This document shows, piece by piece, positions 53,694 through 61,922 of a DNA stretch of 64,000 nt. The number at the start of each line of letters is the position of its first letter. Position 1 is the stretch's first letter. This stretch comes from Bacteroidota bacterium. Its GTDB lineage: Bacteria > Bacteroidota > Ignavibacteria > Palsa-1295. The translations under genes were made by a program, and so were the position numbers. The notes beneath the pieces were generated by a model that saw only the letters and a list, made by a program, of their open reading frames with translations, did no database searches and had not been told where the DNA came from. The DNA lies in NCBI GenBank assembly GCA_018266755.1, contig JAFDZW010000001.1, forward strand, positions 211,635 to 275,634, given 5' to 3'.

Positions 53694-54422
53694 TCAGTGC
53701 ACATAGCGTTCGATAAACTGCTTAATCACTGTGTCCGACGAGGTTTGCAGTTCACCCGGAGTGCCGTCGAAATATACGAGGCCTTCGTATAAAAAGATAA
53801 CTCGTTTTGCAATCCGCTCGACGGTAAAGAGGTCGTGCGTAATAATCAGGTTTGTGGCCTTGTAGCGATTCGTGACGCTCAGGATCAGGTCGTCGATCTG
53901 ATCGCTTGTGACGGGATCGAGCCCGGTTGTCGGTTCGTCGTAGAAGATATACTTTGGGTTCATGGCGAGCGCTCTGGCCAACCCGACGCGTTTGCGCATG
54001 CCCCCCGAAAGCTCGGAGGGTTTGTGATCGAGAATGCCGCCAAGACCTACTAACTCCAGTTTCTCCGTCGCAAGCTGGCGCAGCTTTTGTTCGTCGCGTT
54101 CGCCCTGCTCCCACAGGCCGAGTACCACGTTCTCGTAGACGGTCATCGAATCGAAGAGCGCAGCGGACTGGAACAGGAAGCCGATCTGACGTCGCAGGGG
54201 ATAGAGTACACCCTCCGGGGCTACGGCAGTGTTGATTCCATCGACCACCACATCGCCCGCGTCGGGCTCGAGCAAGCCGACGATCAGCTTCAGCAGTACG
54301 CTCTTCCCGCAGCCCGACTGACCGATGATCGCCACCGTTTCGCCGTCGTGGACCGTGAACGATACTCCCCGGAGCACGTGGCGCTCGCCGAACGACTTCT
54401 TGAGGTTACGGATCTCGATCAT
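53694..54422 (-). CDS. mlaF: Mla-type ABC transporter ATP-binding protein
   Basis: 242-residue ATPase of the Mla/Ttg2 phospholipid transport family. Walker A GQSGCGKS (residues 34-41), Q-loop IGFLFQSAALFDSMT, signature LSGGMRKRVGLARA and Walker B YIFYDEPTTGLDP with the D-loop and H-loop IITHDLF. The MRKR after the signature is typical of MlaF. ATG 54422 (MIEIRNLKKSFG) starts 4 bases after the permease stop. An upstream ATG at 54458 would add 12 residues inside the permease gene. The partner substrate-binding MCE protein is not in the window. Confidence 0.92.
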   Translation of the reverse strand: MIEIRNLKKSFGERHVLRGVSFTVHDGETVAIIGQSGCGKSVLLKLIVGLLEPDAGDVVVDGINTAVAPEGVLYPLRRQIGFLFQSAALFDSMTVYENVVLGLWEQGERDEQKLRQLATEKLELVGLGGILDHKPSELSGGMRKRVGLARALAMNPKYIFYDEPTTGLDPVTSDQIDDLILSVTNRYKATNLIITHDLFTVERIAKRVIFLYEGLVYFDGTPGELQTSSDTVIKQFIERYVH

Positions 54423-54426
54423 ACGT

Positions 54427-55245
54427 TCAGAAGATGATCGTCCAGAGGACGTAGTCAAGAATCAATATGGACGCAGCAGCAAGCACAAACGCCCGGATGC
54501 TGGAATTGCCGACGCCCTCGGCACCGCCGCTTGTTTTCAAGCCGACATGGACGCCGATCAGAGCGGTGACATTCCCAAAAAAGACCGACTTGAATACCCC
54601 GGCAAGTACGTCCTTCACATGGAAGTACTGCCGGACGCTATCGAAGAACGTCTTGTTCGTCAGTCCGAGAAAGAAGTTCGAGACGACAACCGCGCCGATC
54701 AGCGCGATCATATTCGCGAAGATCGTCAGGATCGGTACCATGAGTGTCGCAGCGACCACGCGAGGCGTGGAGAGATAGCGGATCGGGCTGATGCCGAGGC
54801 TTTCGAGCGCGTCGATCTGTTCGGTCACTTTCATCGTCCCGAGTTCGGCGGCGATCGATGCGCCGACACGACCTGCGATCACAATTGCCGCCAGCACCGG
54901 GCCGAGTTCGATGAAGATTGCTCGTGAGACCGTGCCGCCAATGAGCGTAAAGCTAATGAGTCCCTTAAATTGGTATGCCGCCTGCCATGCGCTGACCATT
55001 CCGGTGAAGAACCCGATGACAAGCACGAGTGGCAGCGAACCGACCCCGATATGCTCCATTTGCTTCAGGAGCAAACGGCGGTCGCGGCCCATGCGCGGGA
55101 CGAACGAATATGTTCGCCCGAGCAGGCGCGAGACATCACCAAATTCCTCGAGGAATCCGATGGTCTTTCTGCCGATATAACGGATCGGGTTGTTCAAGGG
55201 GCCAGTTTGCGCGTATATGACAACGATTCTTGGAGGGTGTAACAC
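54427..55245 (-). CDS. mlaE: Mla-type ABC transporter permease
   Basis: 272-residue inner-membrane permease of the MlaE/DUF140 family with five or six hydrophobic segments. Typical text: HIGVGSLPLVLVIGFFTGMV, AIFIELGPVLAAIVIAGRVG, ASIAAELGTMKVTEQIDALE and SLGISPIRYLSTPRV. It moves phospholipid between the inner membrane and the periplasmic MCE carrier. The direction of transport is debated for the family. The start is GTG 55245, the first in the open frame. Transcribed with mlaF. It lies back to back with the tRNA pair. Confidence 0.92.
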   Translation of the reverse strand: MLHPPRIVVIYAQTGPLNNPIRYIGRKTIGFLEEFGDVSRLLGRTYSFVPRMGRDRRLLLKQMEHIGVGSLPLVLVIGFFTGMVSAWQAAYQFKGLISFTLIGGTVSRAIFIELGPVLAAIVIAGRVGASIAAELGTMKVTEQIDALESLGISPIRYLSTPRVVAATLMVPILTIFANMIALIGAVVVSNFFLGLTNKTFFDSVRQYFHVKDVLAGVFKSVFFGNVTALIGVHVGLKTSGGAEGVGNSSIRAFVLAAASILILDYVLWTIIF

Positions 55246-55362
55246 CTCCGGGACGCATTTATCTTCGCATTTTCAATAAGATATCGGGATATACGGCTTC
55301 GGTTGAACTTGTTGCAGCCCGGAGGCGTTTTTCCAGTCCTTGTTCTGTAACAGACAAGTGCT

Positions 55363-55436
<74 letters not shown>

Positions 55437-55508
55437 CGGGAATAGAAATGTAAAGAGTGAGAATGGGCATGTGTCTGTTTATCCTATTTACATCTGCGAT
55501 TTGATACG

Positions 55509-55582
55509 GCGGGATTAGCTCAGTAGGTTAGAGCGCCAGAATGTGGCTCTGGAGGTCATGGGTTCGAAACCCATATCTCGCC
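55509..55582 (+). tRNA. tRNA-His (GTG)
   Basis: Acceptor GCGGGAT/ATCTCGC, D stem GCTC/GAGC, anticodon stem CCAGA/TCTGG with loop ATGTGGC giving anticodon GTG, T arm ATGGG-TTCGAAA-CCCAT. G at 55508 can serve as the histidine-specific G-1 opposite C73 (55582). This agrees with tRNA-His identity. Confidence 0.95.
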
Positions 55583-55592
55583 CAACGAAATC

Positions 55593-55618
55593 AGCCTTCG
55601 AGTTTCGAAGGCTTTTTC
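55593..55618 (+). terminator. Intrinsic terminator after tRNA-His
   Basis: A 9-bp stem AGCCTTCGA/TCGAAGGCT around GTT, followed by TTTTT, 11 bases after the tRNA and 11 before the gltX start. It may end the tRNA transcript or attenuate gltX. Confidence 0.8.
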
Positions 55619-55628
55619 ATATATTACC

Positions 55629-57068
55629 ATGGTACGCGTACGCTTTGCTCCATCTCCGACCGGATTTGTACACGTCGGTTCGCTTCGGACCGCGTTGTAC
55701 AATTACCTGTTCGCTCGTCATCATAATGGCGTCAATATTCTCCGCATCGAGGATACTGACCAGACGCGCTATGTCGAAGGTGCAGTCGAGAACTTGCTGC
55801 GCACCATGGATTGGGCCGGCATCTCCTTCGACGAAGGACCGGTGCAGGGTGGCGAGTACGGCTCATACACCCAGAGTGAGCGCACGGATCTGTATCGAAA
55901 GCATGCGGAGGAGCTCGTAGAGAAGGGCAAGGCATATTATTGCTTCTGCTCGTCGGAGCGTCTCGATCAGGTTCGAAAAGAGATGCAGGCCTCCGGCCAG
56001 CCGCCAATGTATGACCGTCATTGCCGCAATCTCAGCGCCGATGAGGTCAACGCAAAGCTCGATGCAGGCGAGAAGCATGTGGTGCGCCTGCGAGTCCCGC
56101 TCGGCGAAACGATCACGTTCAACGATATCGTCAGAGGCGAGGTGAGCTTCGAGACGAAGACGATCGACGATCAGGTCCTCCTAAAGTCCGACGGCTTCCC
56201 GACGTATCATCTTGCCAACGTCGTCGACGACCGCCACATGAAGATCACGCACGTGATCCGTGGCGAGGAGTGGCTGTCGTCCACTCCCAAGCACATCCTG
56301 CTCTATCGTGCGTTTGGCTGGGAGAGCGAGATGCCGGCGTTCGCGCATCTGGCGCTCTTGCTCAATCCCGATCGCAGCAAACTTTCGAAGCGTCAGGGTG
56401 ATGTTGCCGTCGAGGATTTTAAGGCCCAGGGATACTTGCCCGATGCACTGGTGAACTTCGTCGCACTGCTCGGTTGGAATCCGTCCGATACGCAGGAGAT
56501 TTATTCCATGCAGGAGCTGATCGCTGCTTTTGATCTTGAGAAGGTCAATAAGGGCGGTGCGGTCTTCGGCCGCGAAAAGCTCGATTGGATGAACGCGGAG
56601 TACATCCGCAAGAAATCACCTGCGGATCTGCTCGCACTCGTGAGGCCGCTTGCTGCGGCGCGCGGCTATGCCGTTTCCGATGAGTATCTTTCCAAGGTAA
56701 TCGCGCTGATGCTCGAGCGTGTGCGCTCGGTCAACGACTTTGTGGACTTTGCTTCCTACTTCTTCATGGCTCCGACAGAGTTCGATGAGAAGTCGCGCGC
56801 GAAGAACTGGAATGCCGAGGCCAAGCAGCGGCTTGCGGATATCCTGCCGACGCTCAAGGCACTCCCCGAGTGGACCCACACAGCCATCGAGCAGACGGTA
56901 CGTTCATACGCCGAAGCAAACGGCATATCGGCAGGCAAACTCATCCATCCATTGCGGCTCGCTTCTAGCGGCGTCGGTATGGGCCCAAGCCTCTTCGAGA
57001 TGCTCGAAACCATCGGGCAAGCGGAGGTGTGCAGTAGGATCGAGTATGCACTGGCGAATCTAGATTAG
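55629..57068 (+). CDS. gltX: Glutamyl-tRNA synthetase
   Basis: Charges tRNA-Glu (and possibly tRNA-Gln) with glutamate. 479 residues. Class I synthetase: HIGH-type motif FAPSPTGFVHVGSLRTAL at residues 6-23 and KMSKS-type KLSKR at 251-255, with RIEDTDQTR and IRGEEWLSS between. The C-terminal anticodon-binding helices follow (PLRLASSGVGMGPSLFEML). Whether the enzyme is discriminating is not readable here. ATG 55629 follows the tRNA-His terminator directly, so its own promoter may overlap the tRNA, or it may depend on read-through. Confidence 0.96.
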   Translation: MVRVRFAPSPTGFVHVGSLRTALYNYLFARHHNGVNILRIEDTDQTRYVEGAVENLLRTMDWAGISFDEGPVQGGEYGSYTQSERTDLYRKHAEELVEKGKAYYCFCSSERLDQVRKEMQASGQPPMYDRHCRNLSADEVNAKLDAGEKHVVRLRVPLGETITFNDIVRGEVSFETKTIDDQVLLKSDGFPTYHLANVVDDRHMKITHVIRGEEWLSSTPKHILLYRAFGWESEMPAFAHLALLLNPDRSKLSKRQGDVAVEDFKAQGYLPDALVNFVALLGWNPSDTQEIYSMQELIAAFDLEKVNKGGAVFGREKLDWMNAEYIRKKSPADLLALVRPLAAARGYAVSDEYLSKVIALMLERVRSVNDFVDFASYFFMAPTEFDEKSRAKNWNAEAKQRLADILPTLKALPEWTHTAIEQTVRSYAEANGISAGKLIHPLRLASSGVGMGPSLFEMLETIGQAEVCSRIEYALANLD

Positions 57069-57078
57069 CATCCTTCAT

Positions 57079-57104
57079 CGTAGGGGCGAGGCATGCCTCG
57101 CCCG
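57079..57104 (+). repeat. REP-like palindrome, left arm
   Basis: CGTAG followed by the 20-base palindrome GGGCGAGGCATGCCTCGCCC (57084-57103). It lies 10 bases after the gltX stop and 10 before the transposase stop. Confidence 0.8.
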
Positions 57105-57113
57105 TTCTTCCGT

Positions 57114-57647
57114 CTAGCACTGCTGCTCGGTGGCGTACATCGGATCGTCCCGCCACCGTTGCGGATTCTCCTCAATGTAGCGCCTGGCTGCGAGCAACTC
57201 TTGTTCGTCTCTGACGATCCGTTCGTAGAATCCCCTTTGCCAGACTATCTCATCGCTTCCGCTCCTCTGTGCTTGGCGGTAGATCTTCGAGGCAGCGGAT
57301 TTCAATGACCCGACGATGGAAGAGAGCGATGCGCTTCTTGACCCATGCCCTCGACTATCTTCAGGCGATTCGGTGCCATCCCATGTGTCGATATGGATCA
57401 AGCCGTGAATATGATTTGGCATGACCACGAACGAGTCCAGTCGAATGGTTGGGAAGTGTGTTGGCAATGAATGCCAAGCGATCTCAATGGCTTCGCCGAT
57501 CGGTAACAACCGGACACAGAAAGGCTCTATGGTGCAAAAGCGCGGCTTCTTTTTGTGCGAACACACGGTGACAAAGTATGTCCCAGGTCGCTGATAATTG
57601 TAGTGTTGGAGTCTCGGGGACTTCCGTTGAGGATATCGCTGTTCCAT
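57114..57647 (-). CDS. REP-associated tyrosine transposase (Y1/IS200-like domain)
   Basis: 177 residues of the RAYT group. The HUH metal motif is HIH (His79, His81) within VVMPNHIHGLIHI, and the nucleophile is Tyr157 in the family signature RRYIEENPQRW. The N-terminal segment YFVTVCSHKKKPRFC is typical. RAYTs bind and nick REP palindromes and are thought to spread them as REPINs. They are usually single-copy and not self-copying like an IS. Palindromes on both sides agree with this. ATG 57647. All catalytic residues are present, so the enzyme may be active. Confidence 0.92.
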   Translation of the reverse strand: MEQRYPQRKSPRLQHYNYQRPGTYFVTVCSHKKKPRFCTIEPFCVRLLPIGEAIEIAWHSLPTHFPTIRLDSFVVMPNHIHGLIHIDTWDGTESPEDSRGHGSRSASLSSIVGSLKSAASKIYRQAQRSGSDEIVWQRGFYERIVRDEQELLAARRYIEENPQRWRDDPMYATEQQC

Positions 57648-57669
57648 CGCATCTCATGTTGACGAAAGG

Positions 57670-57695
57670 CGGTCGAGGCATGCCTCGACCCTACG
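57670..57695 (-). repeat. REP-like palindrome, right arm
   Basis: Palindrome GGTCGAGGCATGCCTCGACC (57671-57690) followed by CTACG, the inverted form of the left arm. G-to-T and C-to-A at the paired positions keep the hairpin intact. Confidence 0.8.
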
Positions 57696-57708
57696 AAACA
57701 CGGGGTAG

Positions 57709-58329
57709 TTACCCCAAAAACTTATTCCTCGCCGCCTGCAATTCTTTGATCAGGTATTCTAATCGCGCATCGCCGCTGCCTTGGCCGAGCGGGAAATAGA
57801 ACTTCGTTGTCTCGATAATGTACTTGATGGGGTTCTTCTTGACGTTGAAGGCGAGGCAGCGGAAGGAGTCAAGACGGTCGCAGAGCTTGAGGATCTTGGC
57901 ATCGACGCTGGCGGCTTTGATGCGGTCGACATACTCTTTCTCGAGCATCTCGCGCATCATGCCTTCGGCTTTGATATCTTTCGTCAGTAGTTGCACCAGT
58001 TGGCTGCAATATTCGCCGAAGTTGTACTTGATGACGTCGCCGGTGATTACTAGTGAATCCTCGAGCACGTCGTGTAACAGTGCTGCGCAGATGACCTGAA
58101 TATCTTTGATCTCCAGCTCCAGGATCACGATCTTTGCGACGCGGCTGGGGTGCCAGAAGTAGGGAGTACCGTCGTGTCGCTTCTGGCCTTCGTGGACGCT
58201 TTCGGCCATATCATAGGCGCCGACGGCGAGATTCACATCGGTTGCCGCAAAACCACGCTCCAACAGGAGCATCTCCATTTCGGAGCGCTTGAGGTAGGTC
58301 TGGTTGTATTTGAATTCCTCAAGATGCAC
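57709..58329 (-). CDS. HD domain-containing hydrolase (RelA/SpoT hydrolase-like)
   Basis: 206 residues consisting only of an HD-type hydrolase domain like the ppGpp hydrolase part of SpoT. HEGQKRHDGTPYFWHPSRVA carries the first histidine, LLHDVLEDS the His-Asp pair (His86, Asp87), and AKILKLCDRLDSFRCL the later aspartate region. There is no synthetase, TGS or ACT domain, so it resembles small stand-alone hydrolases (MESH1-like). The substrate could be ppGpp or another nucleotide. GTG start at 58329. The stop is 14 bases from the REP-like arm. Confidence 0.85.
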   Translation of the reverse strand: MHLEEFKYNQTYLKRSEMEMLLLERGFAATDVNLAVGAYDMAESVHEGQKRHDGTPYFWHPSRVAKIVILELEIKDIQVICAALLHDVLEDSLVITGDVIKYNFGEYCSQLVQLLTKDIKAEGMMREMLEKEYVDRIKAASVDAKILKLCDRLDSFRCLAFNVKKNPIKYIIETTKFYFPLGQGSGDARLEYLIKELQAARNKFLG

Positions 58330-58381
58330 TCCTACAAAGATACAACATGTTGCGCCAGGGGCTGGGGCAGTAGTCAGTATT

Positions 58382-58435
58382 CAGTAGCCGGTAGTCGGAA
58401 ATACTATCGTCTAACGGTCTAACTACAGGCTACTG
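58382..58435. repeat. Imperfect inverted repeat CAGTAGCC...GGCTACTG
   Basis: CAGTAGCCGGTAG (58382-58394) can pair with CTACAGGCTACTG (58423-58435) apart from one position, between the HD gene promoter region and the ychF stop. Probably another dispersed palindrome. No T run. Confidence 0.45.
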
Positions 58436-58447
58436 GCTACTAACAGG

Positions 58448-59545
58448 TCATACATTGAATCGGAAGTGCATGATGTCCCCGTCGGCGACAGTGTAATCTC
58501 GGCCTTCGGAGCGTAGCAAGCCTGCATCTCTCATCGCAGCTTCGGTCTTTAGGCGAACAAAGTCGTCGTATTTCATCACTTCTGCGCGGATGAAGCCTTT
58601 TTCGAAATCGGTATGGATGACACCGGCGGCTTCGGGCGCCTTTGCACCCTTGCGTACCGTCCAGGCGCGGACTTCCTGTTTGCCAACAGTGAAGTACGTC
58701 TGCAGACCAAGTAGATCGTACGCCGAGCGCACGATCACGTTCAAGCCAGGCTCCTTCATTCCAAGTTCTTCGAGGAAGGCCTGACGCTCGTCGGGCGGAA
58801 GTTCTGCAAGCTCACACTCGATCTTCGCGCAGATCGGGACAATGTTAGCGCCTTCGGCGTTGGCGATCTCACGGACGGTATCGATATATGCATTTCCGTT
58901 CGCGAGCCCTGCCTCATCGGTATTGGCAATGTACATGATCGGTTTGCGTGTGATCAGGTGCATATCGCGCATCCACATCGCCTCGTCGTCGTTCTCGATC
59001 GGGAAGGTACGAGCCAGTTTACTCGATTCGAGCGACTTCTTGACTCGCTCGTAAAAATCTGTCTCTGCCTTTGCTTTGGGGTCGCCTGTCTTGGCCTTGC
59101 GAGCCGCGCCGTCGAGTTTCTTCTCAACCGTTTCGAGGTCTTTGAAGATCAATTCTGCGTCGATGATCTCGATGTCGCGCTTCGGGTTGACCGAGCCATC
59201 GACATGGATAATGTTAGAATCGTCGAAGCACCGGACGACGTGCAGGATTGCATCGACATCGCGAATATGCGAGAGGAATTGGTTGCCCAGGCCTTCACCC
59301 TGCGCCGCGCCTTTGACGAGGCCGGCGATGTCGACGAACTCGATGGTTGCCGGGACTTCCTTGTCCGGCTCGGCGATCTGCGTTAGGACCTTCAGGCGGC
59401 CATCCGGGACCGCCACGACGCCCGTATTCGGCTCGATCGTGCAGAACGGGTAATTCGCCGCCGCCGCGAGGTTCGTGGATGTGATTGCATTAAACAGGGT
59501 CGATTTCCCGACGTTCGGCAAGCCGACGATACCACACTGTAAGCC
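58448..59545 (-). CDS. ychF: Redox-regulated ATPase YchF (Obg-family)
   Basis: 365-residue P-loop NTPase of the Obg family that prefers ATP and associates with ribosomes. G1 is GLPNVGKST (residues 9-17), then the switch region NYPFCTIEPNTGVV, G3 DIAGLVKGAAQGEGLGN, and the NTDE segment in place of the canonical NKxD (YIANTDEAG). The C-terminal TGS-like domain follows with FTVGKQEVRAWTV and VIHTDFEKGFIRAEV. ATG 59545 (MGLQCGIVGLPNVGKST) is preferred to a start 93 bases upstream. Normal length. Confidence 0.96.
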   Translation of the reverse strand, partial: GLQCGIVGLPNVGKSTLFNAITSTNLAAAANYPFCTIEPNTGVVAVPDGRLKVLTQIAEPDKEVPATIEFVDIAGLVKGAAQGEGLGNQFLSHIRDVDAILHVVRCFDDSNIIHVDGSVNPKRDIEIIDAELIFKDLETVEKKLDGAARKAKTGDPKAKAETDFYERVKKSLESSKLARTFPIENDDEAMWMRDMHLITRKPIMYIANTDEAGLANGNAYIDTVREIANAEGANIVPICAKIECELAELPPDERQAFLEELGMKEPGLNVIVRSAYDLLGLQTYFTVGKQEVRAWTVRKGAKAPEAAGVIHTDFEKGFIRAEVMKYDDFVRLKTEAAMRDAGLLRSEGRDYTVADGDIMHFRFNV

Positions 59546-59746
59546 CATGAGTTCTTTTCTGGAAAATTGTGCCCTTAGAAGGGCTGGGGGTCTGGTTTCG
59601 TTCCGAGACTTCCGATTCGTGGCTGTCGGTAGAATCATGGCAGCCTTTGCGATTTCGGGCCCATTCCGGGCACTGATCGTAGGGAACTATGCCCTATCGA
59701 CATCTGTAGGAAGACTATTCATGCGCCACCATTCATCTACATCACT

Positions 59747-60946
59747 ATGAAAAGGTACTCTATCACTCTCTGTAGTTTACTGGTCCTATGGACGACATCG
59801 TATGGACAGACGTACAAGAAGATTGCTTCCTTGCCTGGTGCCGCAAATTATGGCTACGTTTCATTCTCGATCGGTGACAGACTGTATTGTGGTGGCGGAT
59901 TTGTAAAGACTTTCTTCCAGTACGATCAGCATTTAAATGTTTGGATAAGAAAAGCGGATATTCCCGGGGTCGACACAGCCCGGACGTTTGGCATTGGGTT
60001 CTCTATCGGCAGCAAAGGCTACGTAGGCCTGGGTACAGACGGAGATCAAACCTTAGTCTTTAAGAAGGATCTTTGGGAATATGATCCAGCTACCGACAGT
60101 TGGACTCAGAAGGCCGATTTCCCACACGGTGCCTTTGCTGGTTCGGGTGTTTTTGTCGTAAATGGCAAGGCTTATGTCGGTGGCGGAGGGGATAAGAACT
60201 TTAACTATTCAGAATTCTACCAGTACGATCCTGTTGCTGACGATTGGTCACCGAAGCGCGATCTTCCTGTAGACGCGCGTGGATACCCAGCCATGTTCAG
60301 TATTGGCAAATATGGCTACCTGATGGGCGGAGAAGGAAAGACCGAATTAAGTGACTTCTATCAATACGATCCGAGTTTTGACCAGTGGACGGCGTTACCG
60401 GATTTCCCAGGTGCAGCACGATCACAAGCGGCAGCCTTCGCAATTGGTGGCCGAGGATATGTTGGTTTGGGGCAAAGTAACTACACGGCCGTATACAAAG
60501 ACATGTACACCTATGACACGGCAAAGAGCAGTTGGCAGAAGTTGTCAGACTTGCCTGGGCCGGGCAGGGCTGCCCCTAGCGTGTCGGTGCTTGGAGATAC
60601 GGCATACATGGGAAGCGGGTTCAACTACAGCAGTGGACTACTTGCCGATTGGTATTCTTTCGTAGCTCCCGACGCCGCCGTTTCAAACTCTCAGACGACT
60701 TCTGCTACCGTCATGTCTTACCCACAGCCAGTCTTTGACAGGCTATCCTTCGCACACCTTGAAGCCAATACGTTCTATAAAGTCGAGGTCATCGACATGT
60801 TAGGACGCAGCTTGCTCCAAACCTCCGTTCATACTACTGCTGCGGGCGATCCATCGCTGAACGTATCAGGTCTCCGTCCAGGGCTCTACCGAGTAGTGCT
60901 TTCAACCGAATCCAGCTCGGTCGCAGTCTCAGTGCTAAAGCAGTAG
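59747..60946 (+). CDS. Secreted Kelch-repeat protein with T9SS sorting tail
   Basis: 399 residues. Signal peptide MKRYSITLCSLLVLWTTSYGQ. Five or six Kelch-type blades are visible by the repeated YxYDPxxDxWxxLxDxP pattern (LWEYDPATDSWTQKADFP, FYQYDPVADDWSPKRDLP, FYQYDPSFDQWTALPDFP, MYTYDTAKSSWQKLSDLP) and the GYVGLG/GYLMGG strands, forming a beta-propeller. The C-terminal 80 residues (EVIDMLGRSLLQTSV, then VSGLRPGLYRVVLSTESS) are a T9SS sorting domain. Surface-exposed or released. The ligand is unknown. Confidence 0.87.
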   Translation: MKRYSITLCSLLVLWTTSYGQTYKKIASLPGAANYGYVSFSIGDRLYCGGGFVKTFFQYDQHLNVWIRKADIPGVDTARTFGIGFSIGSKGYVGLGTDGDQTLVFKKDLWEYDPATDSWTQKADFPHGAFAGSGVFVVNGKAYVGGGGDKNFNYSEFYQYDPVADDWSPKRDLPVDARGYPAMFSIGKYGYLMGGEGKTELSDFYQYDPSFDQWTALPDFPGAARSQAAAFAIGGRGYVGLGQSNYTAVYKDMYTYDTAKSSWQKLSDLPGPGRAAPSVSVLGDTAYMGSGFNYSSGLLADWYSFVAPDAAVSNSQTTSATVMSYPQPVFDRLSFAHLEANTFYKVEVIDMLGRSLLQTSVHTTAAGDPSLNVSGLRPGLYRVVLSTESSSVAVSVLKQ

Positions 60947-60973
60947 TAGGAAATTGACCATCGGTAGCCGTCG

Positions 60974-61744
60974 TCACTGCGTGAGCGTGAACGACCACGA
61001 GATCACGACATCCAGTGGGGTCGTGATCGAGTTGTTGCCGTTGGTGTACAGCGTGATCGGTACCGTACCATGCAGCGTACCCGTGATCTGGTTGGGGTTC
61101 GCCGGATCGATCGTACCGGCTAATGATCCCTGTGCACCGCCGAAGAACGGACTGAAGTATGCCTCGAACGGGACGCTGATCGCCATACCTTCGTGACTGG
61201 TGAACTGGCCCGATCCGCAGCCGTCGAGTTCGGAAGTATAGACGTGCATCGGTTGTCCGGTCCAAGCCCCGGTCGCAGTGATGCCATAGGTGTTCCCGTT
61301 GACGATCAGCTGCGCGCCTGCCGGCTGGATGCCGTCGTTCGAGCTATTGAAGGAGTGGATGGTCGTGTCGTAGTTGGTGCCATCGCCGTTGGTGCAGGGG
61401 TACTTCGCCACTTCGTACATAGCCTCGCTTGCCGATCCGCTCAGTGTAGCATCCTGCCACTGAAATGACTTATCGCCTCCCGAGGCGCTCACTTGGCCGC
61501 AGGAAATGACCAGACTCGATCTCGAGACGTCCGTCTTTGTATTGACGAACCCATTTCCCTGATCGAGTGTCCCCGACCCGCCGCTATGCACCACAAGCGA
61601 TATTGTGCCGCTGGCTTTGTAGGTGCCGCCGTTGTTATTATTGTTGTCGTTGTTGGTTGTCGGCGCCGTCGACGATTGACAGGAAACAAGGAATGATGCG
61701 GCCGAAAGAATCGCGACGCCGCACATACAATAGCTGTGTTTCAT
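60974..61744 (-). CDS. Hypothetical lipoprotein
   Basis: 256 residues. ATG 61744 is chosen because GGGAGGGAG lies just before it and because it yields a proper lipoprotein signal (MKHSYCMCGVAILSAASFLVSCQSS, lipobox LVSC at Cys21). An Asn-rich linker follows (TNNDNNNNNGG), then a beta-rich body of unrecognised type with four or more cysteines (VISCGQ, YPCTNGDG, DGCGSG) that could form disulfides. It converges with the Kelch gene (27 bases between stops). Localisation to the envelope is well supported and the function unknown. Confidence 0.72.
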   Translation of the reverse strand: MKHSYCMCGVAILSAASFLVSCQSSTAPTTNNDNNNNNGGTYKASGTISLVVHSGGSGTLDQGNGFVNTKTDVSRSSLVISCGQVSASGGDKSFQWQDATLSGSASEAMYEVAKYPCTNGDGTNYDTTIHSFNSSNDGIQPAGAQLIVNGNTYGITATGAWTGQPMHVYTSELDGCGSGQFTSHEGMAISVPFEAYFSPFFGGAQGSLAGTIDPANPNQITGTLHGTVPITLYTNGNNSITTPLDVVISWSFTLTQ

Positions 61745-61922
61745 ACGCTCCCTCCCATAAGATAATGGTTGTGCCTTGGACGGGGAGATTCGGATGGCGA
61801 ACCGGTCGTCTGCTACCGGTTGGTCTGTACCGAGTAAATACTCAGGGAATCGCAAAAGTGCCCGAATCCGTGACCCGACGAACGAGCAACCACCCCCCTG
61901 CGGCGCTTGTTAGCTCATTCGC

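Larger units (their letters stand above)
57079..57695 (-). mobile_element. RAYT unit: Y1 transposase flanked by inverted palindromes
   Basis: A 617-bp unit: the palindrome arm at 57079-57104, the transposase gene on the minus strand (57114-57647) and the palindrome arm at 57670-57695 in inverted orientation. The two arms share 24 of 26 bases, and the two differences are paired so that each palindrome stays perfect. Confidence 0.8.

Noticed and set aside
57709-58329. Full RelA/SpoT (p)ppGpp synthetase
   Set aside because: Only the HD hydrolase domain is present. Synthetase, TGS and ACT parts are absent and there is room for none.
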